Source: Pyxidicoccus trucidator
GTDB lineage: Bacteria > Myxococcota > Myxococcia > Myxococcales > Myxococcaceae
Assembly (NCBI RefSeq): GCF_010894435.1
Contig: NZ_JAAIXZ010000001.1
Span: 402,322-466,321, forward strand
Direction: 5' to 3'
DNA: 64,000 bases
Part shown: positions 44,848 through 51,703 of the stretch, piece after piece
Layout of the letters: each line of letters opens with the position of its first letter
Numbering within the stretch: the first letter of the stretch is position 1
Notes under the pieces: model-generated
Told to the model about the DNA's origin: nothing
Databases searched by the model: none
The model's input: only the letters and a program-made list of their open reading frames with translations
Position numbers and translations under genes: made by a program

Positions 44848-44918
44848 GCGGGTGTCGTCCAGCGGCAGGACTTCGGTCTCCCATACCGAGGACACGGGTT
44901 CGAATCCCGTCACCCGCT
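44848..44918 (+). tRNA. tRNA-Gly (CCC)
   Basis: Acceptor GCGGGTG/CACCCGC. Anticodon arm TCGGT-CTCCCAT-ACCGA. T arm ACGGG-TTCGAAT-CCCGT. Only 5 bp after the tRNA-Lys gene. Confidence 0.9.
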
Positions 44919-44928
44919 TCACATCTAT

Positions 44929-45000
44929 ACCGGGGTGGCTAAATGGCTACAGCGGCGGGCTCTGACCCCGCAGATGCAGGTTCGATTCCTGCCCTCGGTT
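44929..45000 (+). tRNA. tRNA-Gln (CTG)
   Basis: Acceptor ACCGGGG/CCTCGGT with one G-T pair. Anticodon arm GCGGG-CTCTGAC-CCCGC. T arm GCAGG-TTCGATT-CCTGC. Confidence 0.9.
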
Positions 45001-45026
45001 CTCGCAGCACGTAGCACGCAGCACAT

Positions 45027-45098
45027 TCCCCGGTAGCTCAATGGCAGAGCACGCGGCTGTTAACCGCGGGGTTGAAGGTTCGAGTCCTTCCCGGGGAG
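45027..45098 (+). tRNA. tRNA-Asn (GTT)
   Basis: Acceptor TCCCCGG/CCGGGGA, discriminator G. Anticodon arm CGCGG-CTGTTAA-CCGCG. T arm GAAGG-TTCGAGT-CCTTC. Confidence 0.92.
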
Positions 45099-45107
45099 CT
45101 GATTCAT

Positions 45108-45177
45108 GGCCTGTTCCGCCTGGGGCGGCAGCGGTCTGCAAAACCGTTTGGGGCGGGTTCAACTCCCGCACTGGCCT
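45108..45177 (+). tRNA. tRNA-Cys (GCA), aberrant D arm
   Basis: Acceptor GGCCTGT/ACTGGCC with one U-U mismatch, discriminator U as in tRNA-Cys. D arm CCGCC-TGG-GGCGG has only a 3-nt loop, with no room for the usual G18-G19. Anticodon arm GCGGT-CTGCAAA-ACCGT. T arm GCGGG-TTCAACT-CCCGC. Confidence 0.8.
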
Positions 45178-45200
45178 CTCTTCGTCTCACCGCAGCATCT

Positions 45201-45273
45201 GCCGGCCTGGCGTAGGTGGTCCGCGCGCCTGTCTGAAGCACAGGAGGACTCGGTTCGATTCCGGGGGCCGGCA
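45201..45273 (+). tRNA. tRNA-Phe (GAA)
   Basis: Acceptor GCCGGCC/GGCCGGC, discriminator A. D stem GCG/CGC. Anticodon arm CCTGT-CTGAAGC-ACAGG. T arm CTCGG-TTCGATT-CCGGG. Confidence 0.9.
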
Positions 45274-45310
45274 CTCGCAGCACGCAGCACGTCGCACCGC
45301 AGCACCGTAT

Positions 45311-45379
45311 AGGCCGCGCTCCGGAGAGCAGCCTCGACTCCAAATCGAAGCCAGTGGGGATCAACACCCCGGCGGCCTG
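45311..45379 (+). tRNA. tRNA-Trp (CCA), degenerate
   Basis: Acceptor AGGCCGC/GCGGCCT, discriminator G. D arm GCTC-CGGA-GAGC follows directly, leaving no positions 8-9 and only a 4-nt loop. Anticodon arm CTCGA-CTCCAAA-TCGAA with a C-A mismatch. T loop ATCAACA has A in place of T54. Only 69 nt, so function is doubtful. Confidence 0.7.
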
Positions 45380-45389
45380 TGTCTCACCC

Positions 45390-45463
45390 GCTCCTGTAGC
45401 TCAGCTGGAAGCAGCACCGGTTTCGTAAACCGGGGGTCGTCGGTTCGAACCCGACCGGGAGCA
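45390..45463 (+). tRNA. tRNA-Thr (CGT)
   Basis: Acceptor GCTCCTG/CGGGAGC with one U-G pair, discriminator A. Anticodon arm CCGGT-TTCGTAA-ACCGG. T arm GTCGG-TTCGAAC-CCGAC. Confidence 0.9.
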
Positions 45464-45481
45464 CTTGTCGCACCGCAGTCT

Positions 45482-45552
45482 GGGATCATGGCTCAATGGG
45501 AGAGCGCTCGGCTTGCACCCGAGATGTCCGGGTTCGAATCCCGGTGGTTCCA
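45482..45552 (+). tRNA. tRNA-Ala (TGC)
   Basis: Acceptor GGGATCA/TGGTTCC contains the G3-U70 wobble that defines tRNA-Ala, discriminator A. Anticodon arm CTCGG-CTTGCAC-CCGAG. T arm CCGGG-TTCGAAT-CCCGG. The only U34 anticodon of the array. Confidence 0.9.
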
Positions 45553-45557
45553 CTTCC

Positions 45558-45632
45558 GCCTCTGTAGCTCAGTTGGATGAGAGCGCACGGTTCCGAACCG
45601 TGAGGCCGCAGGTTCGAGCCCTGCCAGAGGCA
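45558..45632 (+). tRNA. tRNA-Arg (CCG)
   Basis: Acceptor GCCTCTG/CAGAGGC, discriminator A. Anticodon arm CACGG-TTCCGAA-CCGTG. The body closely resembles the tRNA-Pro of the same array (GCTCAGT.., GTGAGGCCGCAGGTTC), so the two may share an origin. Confidence 0.9.
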
Positions 45633-45646
45633 CTGTCGTCACACAC

Positions 45647-45721
45647 GCTTCCGTAGCTCAGTGGATACAGAGCGGGCGCGTCCTAAGCGCACGGTCGCAG
45701 GTTCGAGTCCTGCCGGGAGCA
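45647..45721 (+). tRNA. tRNA-Arg (CCT)
   Basis: Acceptor GCTTCCG/CGGGAGC with one U-G pair, discriminator A. Anticodon loop GTCCTAA closed by GCGC/GCGC, with the outermost anticodon pair mismatched. T arm GCAGG-TTCGAGT-CCTGC. Confidence 0.87.
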
Positions 45722-45737
45722 CAAGCAACGTCTTTCA

Positions 45738-45809
45738 TGCGGAGTGGGACCGGCTGTCCCACCAGGCCTCATAAGCCTGAGCTGCAGGGTTCGACTCCCT
45801 GCTCCGCAA
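45738..45809 (+). tRNA. tRNA-Met (CAT), elongator-like or Ile2-like
   Basis: Acceptor TGCGGAG/CTCCGCA, discriminator A. Anticodon arm CAGGC-CTCATAA-GCCTG, without the three G-C pairs of initiators. The D region can form a 7-bp hairpin GTGGGAC/GTCCCAC that competes with the acceptor stem. CAT could be Met, or Ile2 if lysidine-modified. Confidence 0.82.
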
Positions 45810-45817
45810 CTTCTCAT

Positions 45818-45890
45818 GCACGCCGAGCCAGCTGGAGACGGCGACGGTCCCACACACCGTATCTGCCGGGTTCGATCCCCGGGGCGTGCA
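45818..45890 (+). tRNA. tRNA-Val (CAC) with C33
   Basis: Acceptor GCACGCC/GGCGTGC, discriminator A. D stem GCC/GGC. Anticodon arm ACGGT-CCCACAC-ACCGT: the loop has C instead of the near-invariant U33. T arm CCGGG-TTCGATC-CCCGG. Confidence 0.82.
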
Positions 45891-45945
45891 CACGCAGTCG
45901 CAGTGAGCAGCACCGAGGAGTGGTCAGAAGAAGCTCCCGAAGCAC

Positions 45946-46019
45946 GTCCGCGTAGCCCAATTGGGAGAGGCCGCCGGCTCAAACCCGGCCGAGTGCGAGT
46001 TCGAATCTCGCCGTGGACA
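45946..46019 (+). tRNA. tRNA with Leu anticodon (CAA) but short variable arm
   Basis: Acceptor GTCCGCG/CGTGGAC with one G-U pair, discriminator A. Anticodon arm GCCGG-CTCAAAC-CCGGC. T arm GCGAG-TTCGAAT-CTCGC. The variable region is 5 nt (CGAGT), whereas bacterial tRNA-Leu has a long variable arm. Its charging is therefore uncertain. Confidence 0.8.
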
Positions 46020-46040
46020 TCAACCCAGAGGCGCCGAGTC

Positions 46041-46583
46041 ATGGAGACGCTGGTACTGAGTCAATCCTACGAGCCCGTCGCGCGGGTCCCCTGGCAGCGC
46101 GCGGTGATGTTGATCTTCCAGGGCAAGGTCGAGGTGGTCGAGGAGTACGAGGACCGCTTCGTGCGCTCGGTGACGGTGGCGGTGAAGATGCCGTCCGTCA
46201 TCCGGTTCATCCGCGGGCTGCGCAAGGGCCCCAAGGGTGTGAAGTTCAGCCGGGAGAACGTCTACCTGCGCGACCACTGCCGCTGCCAGTACTGCGGCAT
46301 CAAGGTGTCGCGGCCCGAGGCCACGTACGACCACGTCCTCCCCCGCGCGCAGGGTGGCAAGACGTGCTGGGAGAACGTCGTCATCGCGTGTGTGCCCTGC
46401 AACCAGAAGAAGGGCAACCGCACCCCGGTGGTGGCGAAGATGGCGCTGCGCAGCACGCCGGTGAAGCCGAAGAAGGTGTCTGAGGCGATGCACCTGACCT
46501 TCATGTTCGAGAAGGGCATGCCCGTGTCGTGGGGCAAGTTCCTGGGTGACATGGCGTACTGGCACGTGGAGCTGGAGGAGTGA
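46041..46583 (+). CDS. HNH endonuclease family protein inside the tRNA array
   Basis: 180 residues. The HNH core reads RDHCRCQYCGIKVSRPEATY, DHVLPRAQGG, WENVVIACVPCNQKKGNR: two CxxC zinc pairs (CQYC, CVPC), the His of DH and the Asn of ENV. The N-terminus METLVLSQSYEPVARVPWQ is typical of a widespread bacterial HNH family with unknown biological substrate. It starts 21 bp after the Leu-anticodon tRNA and is followed by a terminator and three tRNA-Ser genes, so it sits within the array. A role in cutting DNA or RNA, or in mobility of the array, is speculation. Confidence 0.88.
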   Translation: METLVLSQSYEPVARVPWQRAVMLIFQGKVEVVEEYEDRFVRSVTVAVKMPSVIRFIRGLRKGPKGVKFSRENVYLRDHCRCQYCGIKVSRPEATYDHVLPRAQGGKTCWENVVIACVPCNQKKGNRTPVVAKMALRSTPVKPKKVSEAMHLTFMFEKGMPVSWGKFLGDMAYWHVELEE

Positions 46584-46617
46584 GGAGGCGGCTCCCCGCC
46601 CCGTGACTTCCCCGCGC

Positions 46618-46653
46618 GCCGGCAGGCGGGAGCGCTGCTGCCGGCAACTTTTC
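46618..46653 (+). terminator. terminator after the HNH gene
   Basis: GCCGGCAG (46618-46625) pairs with CTGCCGGC (46638-46645), followed by AACTTTTCC. It lies directly before tRNA-Ser (CGA), so the three tRNA-Ser genes may have their own promoter or depend on read-through. Confidence 0.7.
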
Positions 46654-46655
46654 CT

Positions 46656-46741
46656 GGAAGGTCGACACCGAAGGTCGGTGGCCCGTTTCGAAAGCGGTGC
46701 GAGCGCCCCGTGCGCTTGGGGTTCGAGTCCCCTGCCTTCCT
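46656..46741 (+). tRNA. tRNA-Ser (CGA)
   Basis: Acceptor GGAAGGT/GCCTTCC with a terminal U-G pair. D arm CACC/GGTG. Anticodon loop TTCGAAA. Long variable arm AGCGC-CCCGT-GCGCT. T loop TTCGAGT. Discriminator T rather than G. Confidence 0.87.
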
Positions 46742-46753
46742 CTTTTCCTTTCT

Positions 46754-46839
46754 GGAGCATGCGGGCCGGGTGGCCGGCCGTCTGGCTGGAAACCAGGAGA
46801 GCCCCTTGAGGGCTCGTGGTTCGACTCCACCATGCTCCG
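46754..46839 (+). tRNA. tRNA-Ser (GGA)
   Basis: Acceptor GGAGCAT/ATGCTCC, discriminator G. Anticodon arm TCTGG-CTGGAAA-CCAGG. Long variable arm GAGCCCC-TTGA-GGGCTC. T loop TTCGACT. Confidence 0.92.
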
Positions 46840-46847
46840 TCTTTTCT

Positions 46848-46935
46848 GGAAGTTGGACTGGCGATGGCGCCAGGCCCCGCTGCTACCGGGTGCGAGCCGG
46901 CCTTCCGGCTTGAGGTTCGAGTCCTCCGACTTCCG
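46848..46935 (+). tRNA. tRNA-Ser (GCT)
   Basis: Acceptor GGAAGTT/GACTTCC, discriminator G. Anticodon loop CTGCTAC. Long variable arm GCCGG-CCTT-CCGGC. T loop TTCGAGT. Last gene of the array. Confidence 0.91.
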
Positions 46936-47087
46936 CTCTTCTCCCTGCTGCCCTCCGGGGCCGGGCCCCTGCTCCGGGTGTGCACGGGATGACGTGGTCC
47001 CACACCGGCACGCAGCATGGCCGCGTGCCGCGCCGTCCCTAGCCTCCCGCCACCGGGTCTTCCCGGGCGCAGGGAAAGGACGCACAC

Positions 47088-47693
47088 ATGAAGGACTTTC
47101 GGATGGGGCTGGCGGCGGCGGGACTGGGCTTGCTCACCGTCACGGGTGGCCTCGCGCTGGGATGCGGGTCGGATGGCTCCACGCCGGAGCCCTCGCGGGA
47201 CCAGCACAGCCAGGTCCCCGTGGGGGCCGAGGACCGCGAGCGCATCGAAATGGGGCTGACGCTCACCCCCGTGCCCGTGAACCTGAATGGGCTGGACCGG
47301 GACCTGGTGGGACTGGGCAGCTACATCGTCAACGCCCAGAGCGCCTGCAACGACTGCCATACCAACACGCCCTACGCCGTCGGCGGCAACCCCTTCCTGG
47401 GGGAGCCCGAGCAGGTCAATGCCGAGCACTTCCTGGCAGGTGGGATGAGCTTCGGTCCAGGGGTGGTGTCCCCGAACCTCACTCCGAACGCGCAGGGCCT
47501 GCCTGCCGGCCTCACCTACGAGGCGTTCCTGGCGCTGATGCGCACCGGCCGAGAGCCGAGTGGGGCCATCCTCCAGGTCATGCCCTGGCCCATCTACGGG
47601 AAGATGCGGGACGCGGACCTGCGGGCCATCTACGAGTATCTACGGGCCATTCCCCCGGCCCAGCCAGGGACAGCGCCCGCCCCGGCGCCCTGA
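47088..47693 (+). CDS. c-type cytochrome lipoprotein
   Basis: 201 residues. Lipoprotein signal (GLLTVTGGLALGC), then one heme site SACNDCHTNTPYAVGG (CxxCH) with a probable Met ligand in VMPWPIYGKM. It resembles the small periplasmic electron-transfer or sensor cytochromes often fused to oxidases; no partner enzyme is adjacent. Preceded by a 150-bp interval after the last tRNA and followed by a terminator. Confidence 0.87.
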   Translation: MKDFRMGLAAAGLGLLTVTGGLALGCGSDGSTPEPSRDQHSQVPVGAEDRERIEMGLTLTPVPVNLNGLDRDLVGLGSYIVNAQSACNDCHTNTPYAVGGNPFLGEPEQVNAEHFLAGGMSFGPGVVSPNLTPNAQGLPAGLTYEAFLALMRTGREPSGAILQVMPWPIYGKMRDADLRAIYEYLRAIPPAQPGTAPAPAP

Positions 47694-47712
47694 GAGCGGC
47701 CACTCGCCGCCC

Positions 47713-47732
47713 GGCCCCGACCTTTCGGGGCC
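47713..47732 (+). terminator. terminator after the cytochrome gene
   Basis: GGCCCCGA-CCTT-TCGGGGCC, perfect 8-bp stem, followed by TCTCTGG. Confidence 0.72.
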
Positions 47733-47817
47733 TCTCTGGCGCCCGTCGGGATTGCGCGCTCACCACAGCGGTTCAGCAAGGTTAGAGTGCGCCACCGGCG
47801 AGGGGGCGTCTGACGAC

Positions 47818-50640
47818 ATGGCGACGAGAAAGAGCGAGGACCAGGAGCGGCTCATCGACCGCGACCTCACCGCGCTGGGCCGCGAGGGCAAGCTGCCGGC
47901 GGCGCACGGGGTGGACGCCGCCGTGACGGAGGTGCTCGGCCTGCTCACGCGGGGCGGAAAGCACCCCCTGCTGGCGGGCGAGCCCGGTGTGGGCAAGAGC
48001 GCGCTCGTGCAGGAGGTGGCGCGCCGCATCGCCGAGGGGCGCGTGGACGCCGAGCTGTCCCAGGGACGGCTGGTGGAGGTGTCCGTCGCCAACATCCTCG
48101 CGCGCAGCACCCAGCGCCAGGCCGCCGAGAGCTTCGAGGAGCTGCTCGCGCACCTGGGCCGACACTCCTGCCCCATCATCTATATCCGGGACTTGCCGGC
48201 GGCCCTGGGAGGCCCCCTGGCCCCGGTGGCCGTGCGCGCGCTGCGCACCGGCGGCCTGCGCTTCATCTTCGAGACGGAGCCCAAGCGCGTGCAGGAATTG
48301 CTGCGCTCGGACGAGGCGCTGGCCGAGCGGCTCCACCTGCTGCCCCTGCATGAGCCGCCGCTGGAGAAGGCGCGCTGGGTGCTGGGCCGCGTGGCGGAGG
48401 AGCTCGAGAAGGAGCTGCGGCTGCCCATCGACCCGGCCGCGTGTGATTTGGCCCTGCGCCTGTCGGCCAAGTTCCTGCTGGCGCAGCGGATGCCGCGCAA
48501 GGCGATTGAGCTGCTGAAGGAGACGGCGGCGGAGGCCGCGGGCGCGGCCAAGGACCACGTCGGCCCCGAGGACGTGCTCGCCCGCTTCTGCGCCGCCACC
48601 CGCCTGCCCCGCTTCGTGGTGGACGACACGATGCCGCTGGATTTGGACGAGACGGAGCGCTTCTTCGGGGAGCGGCTGCTCGGCCAGACGGACGCGGTGG
48701 GCGCGGTGCTGCGCTCGGTGGCGCTCTTGAAGGCGGGCCTCAATGACCCGCGCCGGCCGCTGGGCGTGTTCCTCTTCGCGGGCCCCACGGGCGTGGGCAA
48801 GACGCAGTTGGCGAAGCTGCTGGCGGAGTACCTCTTCGGCTCGGCGGACAGGCTGGTGCGCCTGAACATGGCGGACTACCCCAACGACGGCGACGAGAGC
48901 GTCCCCTTCGGCGCGTCGTGGGCCCCGGCCCTGGAGACGCGGCGCGGCGAGCTGAGCGCGCTGCTGGACGGCAAGGTGTTCACCGTGCTGCTGCTCGACG
49001 AGTTCGAGAAGGCGGCGCGCAGCGTGCACGACCGCTTCCTCCAGCTCTTCGACGAGGGCACCTTCGTCAACGGGGCCGGCGAGACGGTGTCGTGCAACAA
49101 CACGCTCATCGTCGCCACGTCCAACGTGGGCGCGGAGGTGTACCGCGAGTCCGGCATGGGCTTCGTGGGCCACAAGCGCTCGGAGGAGATGGTGACGGAG
49201 GTGGACCGCCGCATCGGCGAGGCCTTCCGCCCGGAGTTCCTCAACCGCTTCGACGCCATCTGCCACTTCCGGCCGCTGTCCAAGGTGGACATCCGCAAGA
49301 TTGCCCAGCGCGAGGTGGGCCGCGTGCTGGAGCGCGAGGGCATCCGCGCCCGCGCGCTGGACGTGGAGGTGACGCCGCAGGTGGTGGACCTCCTCGTGGA
49401 GCGCGGCTACTCGCCGCAGTTCGGCGCGCGCTACCTGCAGCGGGAAATCGAGAAGACGCTCACCGCGGCGCTGGCGGTGGAGATTGCGCGCAAGCCGCTG
49501 CCTCCGGGCACGCCGGTGCGGGTGGAGACGCGGCCGGGGAGCCGGGTGGTGGCCGTGGCGGAGCCGCCCGCGGCACCGCCCTCGCCCACCGCGCAGCTCC
49601 TGCTGCCTTCGGCCCGCGCGGCCCCGGTGAAGCGGCGGCTGGACCGCAAGTCGCTCCTGTTCGAGATGGACCGGCTGGTGGGCAAGACGCGCGCGCTGGC
49701 CGTGTCCTCGGGCCGGCCGGAGCTGGAGCAGCGGCGCGCGGCGCTGCTGGCGGAGACTCAGGCGCCCAACCTGTGGGACGACCCCACGCGCGCGGCGGAG
49801 GTCATCCGGGCCTTCCGCTCGGTGGAGGCGAACCTCAACGAGCTGGAGCGGCTGGAGGCCGCGTGCCTCTTCGCGCGGCGGCTGGTGCGCGAGGCGAAGA
49901 ACGAGGTGCAGCTCGCCTCCGCGGCGAAGCAGGTGGAGGACGTCGCACGCGAGGTGCAGATGGCGGAGGCGCTCCACGCGTCCGGCTCCACCCCGCAGGA
50001 CAACGAGGCGCTGGTGGACATCTGCGCCAGCGACGCGGCGGAGGCGCAGGACGCGTGGGTGCAGGAGCTGGCCACCATGTACCTGGGCTGGGCGCAGCGG
50101 CGCGGCTACGAGGCCGTGGCGGTGGCCGAGGCGGAGGAGCCCGCGCGCGTGGTGGTGCGCATCGCCGGCCCTGGCGCCTACGGCTTCCTCGCGGGCGAGG
50201 CGGGCATGCACCGCCGCCTGGAGGACGAGAAGCGCCAGCGCGCGTACGTGCGCGTGCATCGGGGCGGCGCGCTGTCGGAAGACGAGCTGGAGCTGCTGGA
50301 CGTGCAGGGCCGTCCGGTGAAGAGCCACGAGGGCTCCTACCTGCAGCGCGTGCGCACGGAGGTGACGGTGAAGGACGAGTCCACCGGGCGCGTGCTCACG
50401 CTCACCGGCGCGGGCGAACTGGACGAACTGAAGGACATTGCCTCGCGCGTGGTGTTCGGGCAGGGCGGCTCCACGGACGAGGCCCGGCGCTACTACGTGG
50501 GCCGGGGCGCCCGGGTGGAGGACCCGCGCACCGGCGCCGGCAGCCCGCGCGTGAAGGACGTGATGCGGGGCGAGCTGGACGTGTTCATCGCCGCGTGGAT
50601 TTCCCGCCCGCCCGCGGAGCCACCCGTCACGGGGAGCTGA
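47818..50640 (+). CDS. ClpA/B-type double AAA+ ATPase fused to a GGQ-less RF2-like domain
   Basis: 940 residues. AAA1: Walker A GEPGVGKSALV (55-62), but Walker B is degenerate (IIYIRDLPAAL instead of IDE). AAA2: GPTGVGKTQLAK (from 322), LLLDEFEKAAR (near 391), NTLIVATSNVGA, RPEFLNRFDAI, then a Clp C-terminal domain. From about 615 on the protein resembles peptide chain release factor 2: LWDDPTRAAEVIRAFRSVE, MYLGWAQRRGYEAV, GPGAYGFLAGEAGMHRR, and VEDPRTGAGSPRVKDVMRGE at the end. The catalytic GGQ and its flanks are missing (KSHEGSYLQR in their place). It may remodel ribosome-bound or aggregated proteins; function unknown. The ATG at 47818 is the first before the ClpA/B-like region. Confidence 0.85.
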   Translation: MATRKSEDQERLIDRDLTALGREGKLPAAHGVDAAVTEVLGLLTRGGKHPLLAGEPGVGKSALVQEVARRIAEGRVDAELSQGRLVEVSVANILARSTQRQAAESFEELLAHLGRHSCPIIYIRDLPAALGGPLAPVAVRALRTGGLRFIFETEPKRVQELLRSDEALAERLHLLPLHEPPLEKARWVLGRVAEELEKELRLPIDPAACDLALRLSAKFLLAQRMPRKAIELLKETAAEAAGAAKDHVGPEDVLARFCAATRLPRFVVDDTMPLDLDETERFFGERLLGQTDAVGAVLRSVALLKAGLNDPRRPLGVFLFAGPTGVGKTQLAKLLAEYLFGSADRLVRLNMADYPNDGDESVPFGASWAPALETRRGELSALLDGKVFTVLLLDEFEKAARSVHDRFLQLFDEGTFVNGAGETVSCNNTLIVATSNVGAEVYRESGMGFVGHKRSEEMVTEVDRRIGEAFRPEFLNRFDAICHFRPLSKVDIRKIAQREVGRVLEREGIRARALDVEVTPQVVDLLVERGYSPQFGARYLQREIEKTLTAALAVEIARKPLPPGTPVRVETRPGSRVVAVAEPPAAPPSPTAQLLLPSARAAPVKRRLDRKSLLFEMDRLVGKTRALAVSSGRPELEQRRAALLAETQAPNLWDDPTRAAEVIRAFRSVEANLNELERLEAACLFARRLVREAKNEVQLASAAKQVEDVAREVQMAEALHASGSTPQDNEALVDICASDAAEAQDAWVQELATMYLGWAQRRGYEAVAVAEAEEPARVVVRIAGPGAYGFLAGEAGMHRRLEDEKRQRAYVRVHRGGALSEDELELLDVQGRPVKSHEGSYLQRVRTEVTVKDESTGRVLTLTGAGELDELKDIASRVVFGQGGSTDEARRYYVGRGARVEDPRTGAGSPRVKDVMRGELDVFIAAWISRPPAEPPVTGS

Positions 50641-50676
50641 GGCAGAAGCACCCTGCTCGGGGCTAGGCTGTGGCCC

Positions 50677-51693
50677 ATGCGCCTCAAGTCGGGCTCGCCT
50701 CTCTTCTTCGTGCTGCTGTGGTCCGTCGTCGCCCTGGGGGCCGATGCGTTCGTCCTCCTGAGCATCGCCCGCGGCCTCCGCACGGCGACCTGGCCCGAGG
50801 CGCCGGGCACCATCCTGGACAGCTCGGTGAAGGCGCACCGGGGCAGCAAGGGGACCACCTACAGGCTGTCCGTGCGCTACAGCTATTCGGTGGACGGGCA
50901 GTCGTATGAGGGCACCCGGCACCGCCATGCCATCTGGAGCACCACCAACAGCAAGGTGATAGGGGCCCAGCTTCAGCGCTACCCCGCGGGCGCCCAGGTC
51001 ACCGTGTCCCACTCGCCGGACGCCACCGACTCCGTGCTGGAGCCCGGAGCCAGCGGTGTGGACATCTTCCTGCTGCTCATCCTCTTCCCCTTCAACGTGG
51101 TGCTGCTGGCAACCACGCGCGCCGCGTTGCGAAGCACGAGGCCAGAGGAGGTCGCGGTGGCCGCCGTGCAACGCAGCGGCCGCCTGCACGTGGTGCTCAA
51201 TGACACGCCACCGAAGCTCGCGGGCGCCTACGGTGCGGGCGGCGCGGCCATCGCGGCCGTCTTCGGCGTGGGCATCCCCGTCGGCTTCGACCCGCGCCTG
51301 TCCGTCGCGCTGTTCTCGTGGGCCGCCGTCGCGGCGGCGGGCATGGCCGCGGCGGGGTGGATGCGGGCGCGGGTGGACTCCGGCCACTACGACCTCGTGC
51401 TCTCCCCTCGCGCGCGTCGCCTGTCCCTGCCCGCCAGCTCTGGCCGCAAGGAGCGGCTGGACGTGCAGTGGGACGAGGTCCAGGCCATCACCGTGGTTCC
51501 CCACGAGGAGACGACGAGCAGGGGCGTCCGGACGACGTACCGTCCCACTCTCGTGCTCACCGGCGAGGTCCAGCCCCGTCAGGTGGTCGTCTTCGACGAG
51601 CCCGACGAGGGCAGGGCCGAGGCGCTGGCGGCCTGGCTGCGGGCCCAGCTGAAGCTGGACACAGCAGCGGGCCCGGCCTGGCTGTCCGCCTGA
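50677..51693 (+). CDS. DUF3592-like membrane protein
   Basis: 338 residues. An N-terminal span (about 9-30), a beta-rich DUF3592-type segment (TYRLSVRYSYSVDGQSYEGT, LQRYPAGAQVTVSHSPD), then spans near 128-150 and two around 185-230, and a cytosolic C-terminal part of about 100 residues. Function of the family is unknown. It lies 36 bp after the AAA+ gene and may be co-transcribed. It converges on the thioredoxin-fold gene. Confidence 0.72.
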   Translation: MRLKSGSPLFFVLLWSVVALGADAFVLLSIARGLRTATWPEAPGTILDSSVKAHRGSKGTTYRLSVRYSYSVDGQSYEGTRHRHAIWSTTNSKVIGAQLQRYPAGAQVTVSHSPDATDSVLEPGASGVDIFLLLILFPFNVVLLATTRAALRSTRPEEVAVAAVQRSGRLHVVLNDTPPKLAGAYGAGGAAIAAVFGVGIPVGFDPRLSVALFSWAAVAAAGMAAAGWMRARVDSGHYDLVLSPRARRLSLPASSGRKERLDVQWDEVQAITVVPHEETTSRGVRTTYRPTLVLTGEVQPRQVVVFDEPDEGRAEALAAWLRAQLKLDTAAGPAWLSA

Positions 51694-51703
51694 AGTCTCC
51701 GCG

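Noticed and set aside
46013-46483. 156-residue ORF overlapping the HNH gene
   Set aside because: Different frame of the HNH gene with no motif; the HNH frame has complete zinc and catalytic residues.
47782-51504. 1240-residue minus-strand ORF
   Set aside because: Shadow of the AAA+/RF2-like and DUF3592 genes.
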